NCBI GenBank assembly: GCA_041678045.1
Contig: JBAYOV010000003.1
Span: 1 to 64,000, forward strand
Direction: 5' to 3'
Origin: UBA2357 sp041678045
GTDB lineage: Bacteria > Pseudomonadota > Gammaproteobacteria > Burkholderiales > Rhodocyclaceae
Length of the DNA stretch: 64,000 nucleotides
Both the position numbers and the translations under genes were made by a program. A model generated the notes under the pieces. The model was not told the origin of the DNA and made no database searches. It was given only the letters and a program-made list of their open reading frames with translations. How positions within the stretch are numbered: position 1 is the stretch's first letter; each line of letters opens with the position of its first letter. This document shows positions 17,954 to 26,861 of this stretch, piece after piece.

Positions 17954-19669
17954 TTGTTGAACATTCTGAAAGGGCGGGGTTCGTGGCTGACGCTGGCGGC
18001 ACTGTTGATCGCGGTGCTGATCTCCATGCCGGTGCTGTCGGTCTTTTCCAATGTGCTGGTGGGTGGAACATCCGACACCTGGGGGCATCTGTCGGCCACG
18101 GTGCTGCCGGAGTTCATACGCAACACGGTGATCCTGTGTGTGGTGGTGGGGCTGGGGGTGAGTTCGATTGGCGTAGCCACGGCCTGGATGACCACCATGC
18201 TGGAGTTTCCGGGGCGACGCTTCTTCGAGTGGGCTCTGGTGCTGCCGCTGGCCATGCCGGCGTATGTGATGGCCTATGTGTATACCGATTTCCTGCAGTT
18301 CGTTGGTCCGGTGCAGGGCTGGCTGCGGGAAACCTTCGGCTGGCGGGCTGGTGACTACTGGTTTCCCGATGTGCGCAGTGTGGGCGGGGCGGCGGCAATG
18401 TTCGTGTTCGTGCTGTATCCATATGTGTATCTGCTGGCGCGCGCCGCCTTTCTGGAACGGGCGGCGGGCATGCTGGAGGCAGGGCGCTCGCTCGGGCTGG
18501 GGCCGTGGCGCTGTTTTGTGTCGGTGTCGCTGCCGCTGGCCCGGCCGGCGCTGGTGGCGGGCACTGCCCTGGCGCTGATGGAAACCCTCGCCGACTTCGG
18601 CACGGTGGCCTATTTTGGCGTGCAGACCTTCACCACGGGCATCTACCGGGCCTGGTTCTCGCTGGGTGACCGTACGGCGGCGGCGCAGTTGTCGGCCATG
18701 CTGCTGCTGTTTGTGGTGGCGGTGCTGGTGCTTGAGCACATGAGCCGGGGGCGGGCGCGTTTCAATAACACCTCGCGCCAGCAGTCCGCGCCGGTGCCGG
18801 TGGCGCTGGGACGCGGCGCCGGCCTGCTGGCGATGTGCGCCTGCTTGCTGCCCCTGTTTTTTGGTTTTCTGTTGCCGGCGGGTTTGTTGCTGCAAATGGC
18901 CTTGTCCGAAGGCGACGCGCAGTTCGGGCCACGCTTCCTGCAGTTGGCCCGCAACAGTTTTGTGCTGGCCGCCGTCACTGCGGTGCTTGCGGTGGTGCTT
19001 GCGGTGGTGCTGGCCTATGCAGCGCGGCTGAGTCGTTCGGTGGTGCCAAAGGTGCTCAACCGCATCGTCGGGCTGGGCTATGCGGTGCCGGGGTCGGTGA
19101 TTGCGGTGGGGGTGCTGATTCCGGTCACCCGGCTCGACCGGTGGCTTGCCGAAGGCTGGGAGGGGCTGTTCGGTGTCAATCCGGGCCTGATCCTGACCGG
19201 CGGCATTGCCGCGCTGGTGTATGCCTACCTGACCCGTTTTCTGGCGATTGCCCTGCATACGGTGGATTCAAGCCTGGGCAAAATCACGCCCAGCATGGAC
19301 GATGCGGCCCGCAGTCTGGGCTTTGGGCGCATGGCCACCTTGCGCCGGGTGCATGTGCCGATCTTGCGTGGAAGCCTGCTCACGGCGGGATTGCTGGTGT
19401 TCGTGGATGTGATGAAGGAGTTGCCGGCGACGTTGGTGATGCGCCCCTTCAACTTCGACACGCTCGCCACCCAGGCCCATACCCTTGCATCGGACGAGCG
19501 TCTGGCAGAGGCCTCCACCGCCGCGCTGACGATTGTCGCGGTGGGGCTGGTGCCGATGATCCTGATCTCCGCCCAGATTGTGAAAGGGCGCAAGTCTGCG
19601 GCAAGCGTGGCAACGGTTGTCGAAGAACCCCCTTCGTCCCCCGCAGGCCTTCCGGCCGCGGGGCGGTGA
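17954..19669 (+). CDS. fbpB: Ferric iron ABC transporter, permease protein
   Basis: A two-domain permease (about 571 residues) for Fe(III), with about twelve transmembrane helices and two EAA-type ATPase contact loops (EAGRSLGLGPWRCF and DDAARSLGFGRMATL). I propose a TTG start at 17954 because a GAGGG ribosome-binding site lies 8 bp upstream and the protein then starts just before the first helix. An in-frame ATG at 17852 would add 34 residues that look non-coding. A near-copy of codons from the second half of this gene lies at 21059-21137. The exact start is uncertain. Confidence 0.86.
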   Translation: MLNILKGRGSWLTLAALLIAVLISMPVLSVFSNVLVGGTSDTWGHLSATVLPEFIRNTVILCVVVGLGVSSIGVATAWMTTMLEFPGRRFFEWALVLPLAMPAYVMAYVYTDFLQFVGPVQGWLRETFGWRAGDYWFPDVRSVGGAAAMFVFVLYPYVYLLARAAFLERAAGMLEAGRSLGLGPWRCFVSVSLPLARPALVAGTALALMETLADFGTVAYFGVQTFTTGIYRAWFSLGDRTAAAQLSAMLLLFVVAVLVLEHMSRGRARFNNTSRQQSAPVPVALGRGAGLLAMCACLLPLFFGFLLPAGLLLQMALSEGDAQFGPRFLQLARNSFVLAAVTAVLAVVLAVVLAYAARLSRSVVPKVLNRIVGLGYAVPGSVIAVGVLIPVTRLDRWLAEGWEGLFGVNPGLILTGGIAALVYAYLTRFLAIALHTVDSSLGKITPSMDDAARSLGFGRMATLRRVHVPILRGSLLTAGLLVFVDVMKELPATLVMRPFNFDTLATQAHTLASDERLAEASTAALTIVAVGLVPMILISAQIVKGRKSAASVATVVEEPPSSPAGLPAAGR

Positions 19670-19724
19670 GAAGGATAATGATGCGATTGTTATAATATTT
19701 TTGTGATGGCTTACTTGGTGACGC

Positions 19725-20918
19725 TCAGCGTACACGAGCGAATCCATCCCGGCAGAGACTCAGCCCCAACACTCCGAGAACACCAAGAACATAGATCATT
19801 TGACCGCCGATGACTGCAACGATTGCCAGAAGAAACACTGTCCCGAGAATTGCAGCAATGCGACCAAAGCCCCTCAGTAGCCGGATGCCGCTTGCCGTCA
19901 CCGCCATATAAATCGCGACAAAAACACCATTGGCATAGCCAATAAGAAGTTCGATTTTGAACTGAATGAGAAATTTAATGCTGATGGTAGCTGTAATCAT
20001 GGCGACACTGAAGAGTAGTGCCTGACTTAGCGATAGCGATCCCTTCGAGTAAGAGGAAATCAGTCGGCTTGAACTTGCGATATAAAGATTCGCAGCAATC
20101 AAGCATATGAGAAATCCTATCACAGAAATCACAACCACTCCGTCTCGTCCCCCTATTCGATCTCCGATAATAATAAGGGAATTCATGTTGATGCCTTCTT
20201 CTCCATATGCACCAAACTTCATGACGCCATATGTTGCGAGACTATAGAGGATGCCGACAACGACCACTCCAATCACTACGGAGAGCAGAAAATCCGAACT
20301 GTGGCGAAACTCTCCCGAAAGGTGTGACATGGCCTCAATGCCGACATAGCACCAAAAGACTACGCCTATTGCTGCGATCACCCCCCCTTGAGGCGTAGGA
20401 ACAGGTGCAGTAGCGGGTAGTTGAGCCGCTGCAATTGCCACAAACGCAATCAATCCCGCAATGGCTAGCGAGACAACGGAGCCAATACCGGCCGAAACCG
20501 AGAAGTGCGCACGATTGAGAACGAAAATTATGACGATAATGGCATAAGCCAAAATGGTTTCGTACCCTTGGCCGACGAGTGAGTCAAGATATGTTGCACC
20601 GGTCAGAATTACCACCGGAGGACCAATCGGAATCACCGAGATAAACAGATAGCCAACAAATTTTCCTGCGCGCTCACCGAAAGCTTGGTGCACAAAGTAA
20701 GCGCTACCTTCCATGTGCGGACATGCCTTCCCTAAAGCGCCGAATACATACGCAATAGGCATGATTGCACAACTCATGACAATCCACGCGATCATTGCTT
20801 CGCTTCCCGCCAACGTTGCGCTGATCGCAGGAACGATGAAGAGCCCTGAACCAAGCAAGGTGGCGGCGATCGCCCCTATCCCGTGAAAAACAGTCAGGTT
20901 GCGCGTGGGGGCGATCAT
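19725..20918 (-). CDS. APC-superfamily amino-acid permease (YjeH-like)
   Basis: A 397-residue membrane protein with about 12 helices. The N-terminal region LLGSGLFIVPAISATLAGSEA and the segment FVGYLFISVIPIGPPVV resemble the YjeH type, which exports methionine and branched-chain amino acids in E. coli; the substrate here is not provable. Its DNA is clearly richer in A/T than both neighbours and uses AT-rich codons, suggesting transfer. It separates fbpB from fbpA, which belong together, and an fbpB fragment lies on its far side. Confidence 0.85.
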   Translation of the reverse strand: MIAPTRNLTVFHGIGAIAATLLGSGLFIVPAISATLAGSEAMIAWIVMSCAIMPIAYVFGALGKACPHMEGSAYFVHQAFGERAGKFVGYLFISVIPIGPPVVILTGATYLDSLVGQGYETILAYAIIVIIFVLNRAHFSVSAGIGSVVSLAIAGLIAFVAIAAAQLPATAPVPTPQGGVIAAIGVVFWCYVGIEAMSHLSGEFRHSSDFLLSVVIGVVVVGILYSLATYGVMKFGAYGEEGINMNSLIIIGDRIGGRDGVVVISVIGFLICLIAANLYIASSSRLISSYSKGSLSLSQALLFSVAMITATISIKFLIQFKIELLIGYANGVFVAIYMAVTASGIRLLRGFGRIAAILGTVFLLAIVAVIGGQMIYVLGVLGVLGLSLCRDGFARVR

Positions 20919-21058
20919 TTCGGCATCCGCGTGGCAGAATCTTTAAGGAAAATGTAGAAAGTTTCTTGTAAACGGCCCGACATTGGTTACCATGCAGTCA
21001 TTCAAAATGACATTGTCTTGAATATATTTTCTATGTCAAATATATATTTTTTATGAGG

Positions 21059-21137
21059 TGAGAGGGGCTTTTCGGCGTCAATCCAGGCCTGATCCTGACC
21101 GGCGGCATTGCCGCGCTGGTGTATGCCTACCTGACCC
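21059..21137 (+). pseudogene. Fragment duplicated from fbpB
   Basis: About 79 bp match fbpB positions 19158-19236 with three mismatches, including the part coding for GLILTGGIAALVYAYLT. Similarity stops abruptly after this. It is too short to function and marks a rearrangement junction between the permease and fbpA. Confidence 0.85.
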
Positions 21138-21182
21138 ATTGCGCTGGAACTGCTGCGCGAGGGCGACTTCCGCTCTTCGATT

Positions 21183-21220
21183 GAATTGGGGCGCCAACGT
21201 CTCCATCGGCGCCCCAATTC
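21183..21220 (-). terminator. Hairpin downstream of fbpA, possible terminator
   Basis: A perfect 13-bp stem (21183-21195 with 21208-21220) with a 12-nt loop, 61 bp beyond the fbpA stop. No T run follows on the minus strand, so termination is possible but unproven. Confidence 0.45.
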
Positions 21221-21281
21221 ATGACTCAATCAAACCATTCCTGCGGAATTTGCCCGCTGCCCCGAAGGGCAGGGGGGGTGA

Positions 21282-22295
21282 TCAGCGATAGCCTGCGCGG
21301 TCGTAGATGCGCTGGGCTTCGGCGACGGTGTCGGCGAGTTCGCCAACCGGCAACTCGTCGGCCTTGAAGGGGCCGAGCTTTTCGAGGGCGGGGTTGTTGA
21401 CCGTCACATTCTTCGCGGTGGGCCATTCGTTGTTGCCATCGGCAAAGTAGCGCTGCGCGTCGTCCGAGGAGAGGTATTCCAGGAACTTCACTGCGGCTTC
21501 CTTGTTCGGCGCGTGCTTGAGCATGCCTGCGCCCGAAATGTTGATGTGCGTGCCCCAGCTTGCCTGGTTCGGCCACACGAAGCGCACGGCATTCACTGCT
21601 TCCTGATCCTGGGCGCGATCGGAATTCATCAGGCGTGCGAAGTAGTAGCTGTTGACGATGGCCACGCCGCATTCACCGGCCGCCACTGAGCGGATCTGAT
21701 CGGTGTCACCGCCCTTCGGTGTGCGTGCAAAGTTGTTCACCAGGCCACGCGCCCATTCCTCGGTCTTTTCTGCGCCATGGTGCTTGATCATGGCCGCGCC
21801 CAGCGACAGGTTGTAGGGGTGACTGCCGGAGCGGGTGCATACCTTGCCCTTGAGGGCCGGATCGGCCAGCGATTCATAGGTCTGCACCTGCTCCCCCTGC
21901 ACCATGTCCGGGTTGTAGACAATCACCCGGGCACGGGTCGAGAAGGCGATCCAGTTGTCGTCGCGCAGGTGAGCGGGGATGCGCTCTTCCAGCACGGCTG
22001 ATTTCACCGGTTCGAAGATGCCCATTTCCTCGGCCTTGGCCAGACGCGAGGCATCTACCGTGATCAGGATGTCGGCCGGGCTGTTGGCGCCTTCGTTGCG
22101 AATGCGCTCCAGCAGTTCGTCTTCCTTTGCTTCGATGCGGTTGATCTTGATGCCGGTCTGTTCGGTGAAACCTGCGTACAGGGCTTCATCGGTCTGATAG
22201 TGGCGCGAGGAATAAATGTTCAGTTCGCCCTGGGCTAGAACCGGCGCAGACAGACCCAGGGTGGACAGCAGGGTTGCAAGAACGACTTTTTTCAT
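21282..22295 (-). CDS. fbpA: Ferric iron ABC transporter, periplasmic substrate-binding protein
   Basis: A 337-residue periplasmic Fe(III)-binding protein. A Sec signal peptide (about 1-21, cleaved after VLA) is followed by GELNIYSSRHYQTDEALYAGF. The tandem tyrosines of the iron site are in VNSYYFARL (about 218-226). It supplies iron to FbpB/FbpC, whose genes are displaced by the inserted permease. Two Fur-box-like elements lie upstream in the divergent promoter region. Confidence 0.93.
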   Translation of the reverse strand: MKKVVLATLLSTLGLSAPVLAQGELNIYSSRHYQTDEALYAGFTEQTGIKINRIEAKEDELLERIRNEGANSPADILITVDASRLAKAEEMGIFEPVKSAVLEERIPAHLRDDNWIAFSTRARVIVYNPDMVQGEQVQTYESLADPALKGKVCTRSGSHPYNLSLGAAMIKHHGAEKTEEWARGLVNNFARTPKGGDTDQIRSVAAGECGVAIVNSYYFARLMNSDRAQDQEAVNAVRFVWPNQASWGTHINISGAGMLKHAPNKEAAVKFLEYLSSDDAQRYFADGNNEWPTAKNVTVNNPALEKLGPFKADELPVGELADTVAEAQRIYDRAGYR

Positions 22296-22343
22296 GGTGA
22301 TGGCGACCTCGTGTGTGAAGTGTTGCAGTTTTCACAATATTAA

Positions 22344-22408
22344 CGAGAACAATTCCTACTTGCAAACAGGTGAAACGTGAGGCAGTATATCGAGAACGAT
22401 TCTCATTA
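22344..22408. promoter_or_regulatory. Two Fur-box-like operators between fbpA and the DUF2325 gene
   Basis: Two similar imperfect palindromes of the form GAGAA-N3-TTC occur at 22345-22356 and 22392-22404; the second is perfect (GAGAACGATTCTC) and continues into CATTA as in known Fur boxes. They sit between the divergent fbpA and DUF2325 starts, so iron-dependent repression of both is likely. Confidence 0.65.
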
Positions 22409-22418
22409 AGGAATAATC

Positions 22419-22766
22419 ATGAACGCACTGCTGGTCGGGGCCGACAGGCTGGGAAACATTCCGGAGGTTCTTGCAGGATTTGGCATCCAGATTGCCGCGC
22501 ATGTCAGCGGACGGGACAGCAGCCACCAGCGCCGCACTGCACCTTTGCCAGCGGGCATCGAGATCGTGATCTTGTTTACCGATTTTCTCGGACACAATGT
22601 GATGCAGCGTTTCCGTGAGGCAGCCGGTCGGGAAGGGGTGATGTTCGTGTGCTGCCGTCGCTCGGTATGTGCCCTGCAGCAGGCGCTGGGCAAGCGCATC
22701 GGGCGTGAGGACTGTGATGAGTGCAAGGCAGGCAGTTGCGCCCGTGCCGTGCGGGCACGGGCCTGA
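22419..22766 (+). CDS. DUF2325 domain-containing protein
   Basis: A 115-residue protein of the DUF2325 type: an N-terminal strand MNALLVGADRLGNIP, a conserved HVSGRD segment and VILFTDFLGHNVMQRFREAA in the middle. The C-terminal part contains several cysteines (FVCCRRSVC and DCDECKAGSC), a possible metal site. The gene is driven from the Fur-box region shared with fbpA; the second box overlaps the promoter position about 10-30 bp before the ATG. The role is unknown; the context suggests an iron-stress function. Confidence 0.78.
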   Translation: MNALLVGADRLGNIPEVLAGFGIQIAAHVSGRDSSHQRRTAPLPAGIEIVILFTDFLGHNVMQRFREAAGREGVMFVCCRRSVCALQQALGKRIGREDCDECKAGSCARAVRARA

Positions 22767-22794
22767 TCCGCAACGTACCCGAACGGGGCAGACG

Positions 22795-23439
22795 TCAGCG
22801 TGGCCGACTGTCACGCCGGGTGCGCGATTCGAGCTCGGCCAGCGCTTGCGGGGCATGCAGCCCGCGCTGCCGGGCACGGGCCAGCGCGGCGAGCAGCAAC
22901 TGTGCAATCGCGTAGGCGTCGCCAAGTGCGTGGTGACGCTGGAAGGTTTCAATGCCCAGAAACCCCATCCAGTCTGTCAGCCGGGCGGCGTGCCCCTGAT
23001 GCTCCGGAAACAGCGCGGGCAGGATCCAGTACAGATCCAGCCAGGGCCATTCGGTGCTTACATTCAGGGTGTCGCTGAGCGCCTGCTCAAGCATCACGCG
23101 ATTGAAGCCGGAATTGAACACCACCACCGGAGTCTGGCCACAGAAAGCAAGTAATCGCGCCAGTGTCTGTGCCGGCGCAGGCTCAAGGGCGGCGTACAGG
23201 CTGTGTGCAGGGTCGAGGCGGCAGCGTTCGATGGCAATGGCCGCCACACTGAGCAGGCGGTCGCGCTCGGGGTGCAAGCCGGTGGCTTCGGTGTTCAATA
23301 CGACATAGCGCGTTTCATAGTGCGGCAGGCGGGTGGGCGCGGGGGGCAGGGTCTGCCACTGTGCGAGTGCAGTCTGCACTGCGGCCTGGGCCGCAGCGCT
23401 TTCGGGGCGGGAAGACAGCAGGCGGTTCAACCAGCTCAT
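22795..23439 (-). CDS. DnaQ-like exonuclease-fold protein, probably catalytically degenerate
   Basis: A 214-residue protein with the DEDDh exonuclease fold. Motif I reads NTEATG (49-54), where active enzymes have DxE; motif II reads FNSGFNRVMLE (about 108-118), where the usual Asp is Asn113. Motif III HHALGDA (169-175) is normal. Two of the four metal-binding acidic residues are therefore missing. It is 13 bp downstream of the cNMP/CBS/nucleotidyltransferase gene, a common pairing of these families. It may bind nucleic acid or nucleotides without cutting; this is inference. Confidence 0.82.
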   Translation of the reverse strand: MSWLNRLLSSRPESAAAQAAVQTALAQWQTLPPAPTRLPHYETRYVVLNTEATGLHPERDRLLSVAAIAIERCRLDPAHSLYAALEPAPAQTLARLLAFCGQTPVVVFNSGFNRVMLEQALSDTLNVSTEWPWLDLYWILPALFPEHQGHAARLTDWMGFLGIETFQRHHALGDAYAIAQLLLAALARARQRGLHAPQALAELESRTRRDSRPR

Positions 23440-23452
23440 GCTCCGGCCCTGT

Positions 23453-25354
23453 TCACAGTTGATAGTCGAGCTTGAGCCGCAATTGCAGCTTGCGGGCCTG
23501 ACGGAAGGCTTCCTTCAGGATGCGGCGGTCGAGTTCGTTCAGCGTGTCCGGCCGGATGCGGTTGTCGGCGTTGCGTCCGGCATCGGCTTCAAGGTGCTGG
23601 GCGCGCAGGCGCAGCAGTTGTATGAAGTGAAAACCGTCGATGATCGCTTCCAGTTCTTCGGCGGGCAGGCCGCCCAGACGGCTTGCGGCCTGTCGCAGGC
23701 GTTGTACCGTGGCGCTGGAGCGCACGCCGGTGCGCAGCGCGTAGATGCGTGCCACATCCACGAACAGCCGGGCACCGCCCGTTTTCAGGTCGAGCGTGCC
23801 GTCTTCGTCCAGCACAAAATCGCGAATGCGTCCGATCGGGGGTGCAACCTGCAGGGCGTTGGCCGCCATCAGGCGCAGAAAGGCGAGATTTTTGCCGGCC
23901 TTGCGGTTGAGCCACTCGCGCAGCCTGTCGCCCAGCGCACGGTTGCCGCTGATGACCCGGAAATCGAAGAAAATGGAGGCGTTGAGCAGCGCCTGCGGGT
24001 CGGGTTCGTCCATCCAGTCTTCGAAGCGCTGTTGCCAGCCTTCCGGAGTCAGGCACAGTGCCGGATTGCTGGCCATGATGTTGCCCTTGCACAGTGCAAA
24101 GCCACAGTCGGCCAGGCACTGGTTCACCGCCCGGGCAAAGTCGAGCAGACGTGGCTTGAGGCTGTCGCTCGTGTCGTCCGGGCCAGGCACGAAGATCAGG
24201 CCATTGTCCTGGTCGGTGGACAGGGTCTGCTCATGCCGTCCTTCCGAGCCGAAGGCCAGCCAGGCGTATTCCAGGTCGTGCAGGCCATGGCGGTCCAGTT
24301 CGATGTCGATGATGCGCTGGGTGAGCGCGTCGTTGAGTGCGGAAATGAAGCGCGTGAGCGGTTCGGCGCCCACGCCCTGGGCGATCAGGTTGAGGGCCAG
24401 CTGGCGGATGTCTTCGCTGACCCGGCGCAGGGCCTCGGTGTGGGTGGCGCCGTCCATGCTGGCACGAATCTGCCCGAGGCTGATGCGCTGCAATGAAAAC
24501 AGGTCGCGCTCGGAGAGGATGCCGCGCAGGCGCCCATCGGCCTCCACCACCATGAGGTGGCGAATGCCGTGAGTGGCCATCTCCAGCGCCGCATCGTAGG
24601 CGGTGGCGTTTACCGTCAGCGTGTGCGGTGCGGCGGTCATCACCTCGACCACGGCCTGCTCGAGTGGGACACCGGGCAGCACCACGCGGCCGATCACGTC
24701 GCTTTGCGTGAGGATGCCCAGCGGCTGGCCCTGTTCGTTGGCCACCACGATGCCACCGATCCGTTGCTCCACCATGGTCTGCAAGGCATCGCGGATGCTG
24801 CAGGTGGGGGGCGCGGTGACGGGCGGCTTCTTGATCAGCTGGCCGAGCAGGGTGGCCATGCCCTGCTGCTCCGACGCGCGCTGAGCGAAAGCATTCTGCA
24901 GTTGCTGGCGGGACTGGCTGAGCAGGCTGGCGATGTACTGCGTGCAGAACAGGTGAAACACCGGGCTCATCTGCATCAGCGTGCGAAAGTCCTCGCCGGG
25001 CAGGCTGAAGATGAAGCTGTCCTCGACCGCTTCGTAGCTGTTGGTGGAGGGCCGGTTTGCCGACAGGGCACCGATCGGGAAACACTCGCCCGGCCCGATC
25101 GGCAGGGTGGTGTATTCAGTGACTGCCGTGGTCCCGCTCTGCCGGGCCAGCACCTTGCCGCGCTGCACGATGAACAGGGCCTCGGGCGGCCCCATGTCCG
25201 GTGTCAGCAGCGGCTCGCCCGCAGCATGGAAGCTGAGCGTGAGCCGTTCGGTGAGAAAGGCCAGGGCTTCGGGCTCCATGCGGTTGAAAGGCGAGAAGCG
25301 CCGCAGGAAGTCGGCGCTGGCGCCCCTGAGCAGGTCTGGCGCGGTGTCGGGCAT
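23453..25354 (-). CDS. Cyclic-nucleotide-binding/CBS/DUF294 nucleotidyltransferase-like protein
   Basis: A 633-residue signalling-type protein. Order: a cNMP-binding domain (about 15-140), a pair of CBS domains (about 170-290), a DUF294 nucleotidyltransferase-like domain with LAFGSEGRHEQTLSTDQDNG (about 366-385, with the GS and DxD acidic pattern) and a DUF294 C-terminal domain. The nucleotidyltransferase part resembles the GlnD head domain. It is cytosolic, with no membrane segment. It overlaps no gene but is packed between phoH (3 bp) and the exonuclease-like gene. The target substrate is unknown. Confidence 0.9.
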   Translation of the reverse strand: MPDTAPDLLRGASADFLRRFSPFNRMEPEALAFLTERLTLSFHAAGEPLLTPDMGPPEALFIVQRGKVLARQSGTTAVTEYTTLPIGPGECFPIGALSANRPSTNSYEAVEDSFIFSLPGEDFRTLMQMSPVFHLFCTQYIASLLSQSRQQLQNAFAQRASEQQGMATLLGQLIKKPPVTAPPTCSIRDALQTMVEQRIGGIVVANEQGQPLGILTQSDVIGRVVLPGVPLEQAVVEVMTAAPHTLTVNATAYDAALEMATHGIRHLMVVEADGRLRGILSERDLFSLQRISLGQIRASMDGATHTEALRRVSEDIRQLALNLIAQGVGAEPLTRFISALNDALTQRIIDIELDRHGLHDLEYAWLAFGSEGRHEQTLSTDQDNGLIFVPGPDDTSDSLKPRLLDFARAVNQCLADCGFALCKGNIMASNPALCLTPEGWQQRFEDWMDEPDPQALLNASIFFDFRVISGNRALGDRLREWLNRKAGKNLAFLRLMAANALQVAPPIGRIRDFVLDEDGTLDLKTGGARLFVDVARIYALRTGVRSSATVQRLRQAASRLGGLPAEELEAIIDGFHFIQLLRLRAQHLEADAGRNADNRIRPDTLNELDRRILKEAFRQARKLQLRLKLDYQL

Positions 25355-25357
25355 GGC

Positions 25358-26764
25358 TTACAGCACCTCGGCAGCGTGGTCGGCCAGTCGAGAGCGTTCG
25401 CCTCGCTGCAGCGTGATGTGGCCCGAATGCGCCCAGCCCTTGAAGCGGTCGACCACGAAGGTGAGGCCGGAGCTGCCTTCGGTGAGATAAGGGGTATCGA
25501 TCTGGGCGATGTTGCCCAGACACACCACCTTGGTGCCGGGGCCGGCGCGGGTGATCAGGGTCTTCATCTGCTTGGGGGTGAGGTTTTGTGCTTCGTCGAT
25601 GATCAGGAACTTGTTCAGGAAGGTGCGGCCACGCATGAAGTTCAGGCTCTTGATCTTGATGCGGCTGCGGATCAGGTCGCGCGTGGCCGCCCGCCCCCAT
25701 TCGCCCCCCTCTCCGGTGGTGCCGTTGAGCACATCCAGGTTGTCTTCGAGTGCGCCCATCCACGGCGCCATCTTCTCTTCCTCGGTGCCGGGCAGAAAGC
25801 CGATGTCCTCGCCGACCGACACGGTGACCCGGGTCATGATCACTTCGGAGTAGCGCTTGCTTTCCAGCACCTGTGTCAGGGCGGCGGCCAGGGTCAGCAG
25901 GGTTTTGCCGGTGCCGGCCTGGCCCAGCAGGGTGACGAAGTCGATGTCCGGATTCATCAACAGGTTGAGCGCGAAGTTCTGCTCACGGTTGCGCGCGGTG
26001 ATGCCCCAGATGTTGTTCTTGGCGTGGCTGTAGTCGGTGAGCGTTTCGAGCACCACCGATTTTCCGCTGCGCTCCTTCACCCAGGCCTGCAAGGGGGCTT
26101 CGCCGTTCTGGAACACGAACTGGTTGAGCAGCATGTCGGCCACTGCCGGTCCCTGCAGACGGTAGTAGGTGTGGCTGTTCTCCTTCCATGACTCCATGCC
26201 CCGGGCGTGATCGTCCCAGAAGCGCTGGTCGACCTCGAAGGCGCCGGAGTACAGCAGGTCGCTGTCTTCGAGCACCTTGTCGTTGAAGTAGTCCTGCGCC
26301 TCCAGACCCAGCGCCCGGGCCTTGATGCGCATGTTGATGTCTTTGGAAACCAGGATCACCGGGCGCTTCGGGTAACGCTCGGCCAGGTGCATGACGACGG
26401 CCAGGATCTGGTTGTCGCCCTTTGCGGTGGGCAGGGCTTCGGGCAGCTGAAAGTTGATGGCCTCGGTCTGCAGGAAGAGCTTGCCGGTGGCCTGTCCGTG
26501 CGAAGGCGCCTGCAGCGGGATGCCCTCGGCGATATCGACCTCGCTGGCACTGATGATCTCGTCCATGGTGCGGCTGGCCTGGCGGGCGTTGCGCGCCACC
26601 TCGCTCATGCCCTTCTTGTTGGAGTCCAGCTCCTCCAGGGTCATGATCGGCACGAAGAGGTCATGCTCTTCGAAGCGGAACAGGCTGGTTGGATCGTGCA
26701 TCAGCACATTGGTGTCGAGCACGAACAGTTTGCTGCGGCTGCTGCGGGCGGCGCGTCGGGCCAT
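25358..26764 (-). CDS. PhoH family protein with N-terminal PIN domain
   Basis: A 468-residue protein fusing a PIN ribonuclease-type domain (VLDTNVLMHDP at about 15-25) to a PhoH AAA-like ATPase (Walker A GQAGTGKT near 259, Walker B FLIIDEAQNLTP near 367). I start at MARRAARSSRSKLFVL; the longer open frame upstream lacks family similarity. PIN-PhoH proteins (PhoH2 type) have been linked to RNA unwinding and cleavage. It lies upstream of the DUF294 gene with 3 bp between them. Confidence 0.9.
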   Translation of the reverse strand: MARRAARSSRSKLFVLDTNVLMHDPTSLFRFEEHDLFVPIMTLEELDSNKKGMSEVARNARQASRTMDEIISASEVDIAEGIPLQAPSHGQATGKLFLQTEAINFQLPEALPTAKGDNQILAVVMHLAERYPKRPVILVSKDINMRIKARALGLEAQDYFNDKVLEDSDLLYSGAFEVDQRFWDDHARGMESWKENSHTYYRLQGPAVADMLLNQFVFQNGEAPLQAWVKERSGKSVVLETLTDYSHAKNNIWGITARNREQNFALNLLMNPDIDFVTLLGQAGTGKTLLTLAAALTQVLESKRYSEVIMTRVTVSVGEDIGFLPGTEEEKMAPWMGALEDNLDVLNGTTGEGGEWGRAATRDLIRSRIKIKSLNFMRGRTFLNKFLIIDEAQNLTPKQMKTLITRAGPGTKVVCLGNIAQIDTPYLTEGSSGLTFVVDRFKGWAHSGHITLQRGERSRLADHAAEVL

Positions 26765-26861
26765 GGTCGGCGATCTCCGGTCTTCGGTGTGGCCCTGCCG
26801 GCTTGGACAGGGCTGGGAGCATGAACGGTGAGGCGTGGCGATGTTGTACGGTGGGCGGCGC

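Larger units (their letters stand above)
20919..21281. other. AT-rich promoter region and junction between permease and fbpA
   Basis: There is no intact gene in these 363 bp. The first ~140 bp (20919-21057) are strongly AT-rich and probably hold the promoter of the permease. After that comes an fbpB fragment. A short open stretch follows (about 21141-21225, reading ALELLREGDFRSSIELGRQR in plus frame) that looks like the tail of another truncated gene. A strong hairpin comes last. Confidence 0.6.

Noticed and set aside
17828..19258. Long open frame joined upstream to fbpC on the minus strand
   Set aside because: It is the antisense shadow of fbpB; the His/Gln/Arg-rich translation is typical of a GC-rich opposite strand.
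19673..19700. Fur box after fbpB (GATAATGAT...)
   Set aside because: The half-site is good but it lies between two gene ends, away from any promoter.
21002..21229. A 75-codon minus-strand frame near the fbpB fragment
   Set aside because: It reads antisense across the duplicated fbpB piece and the AT-rich region; no start signal or family likeness.
23333..26191. Several long plus-strand frames of 275-544 codons
   Set aside because: They are antisense to the DUF294-type protein and PhoH, which show clear domains on the minus strand.
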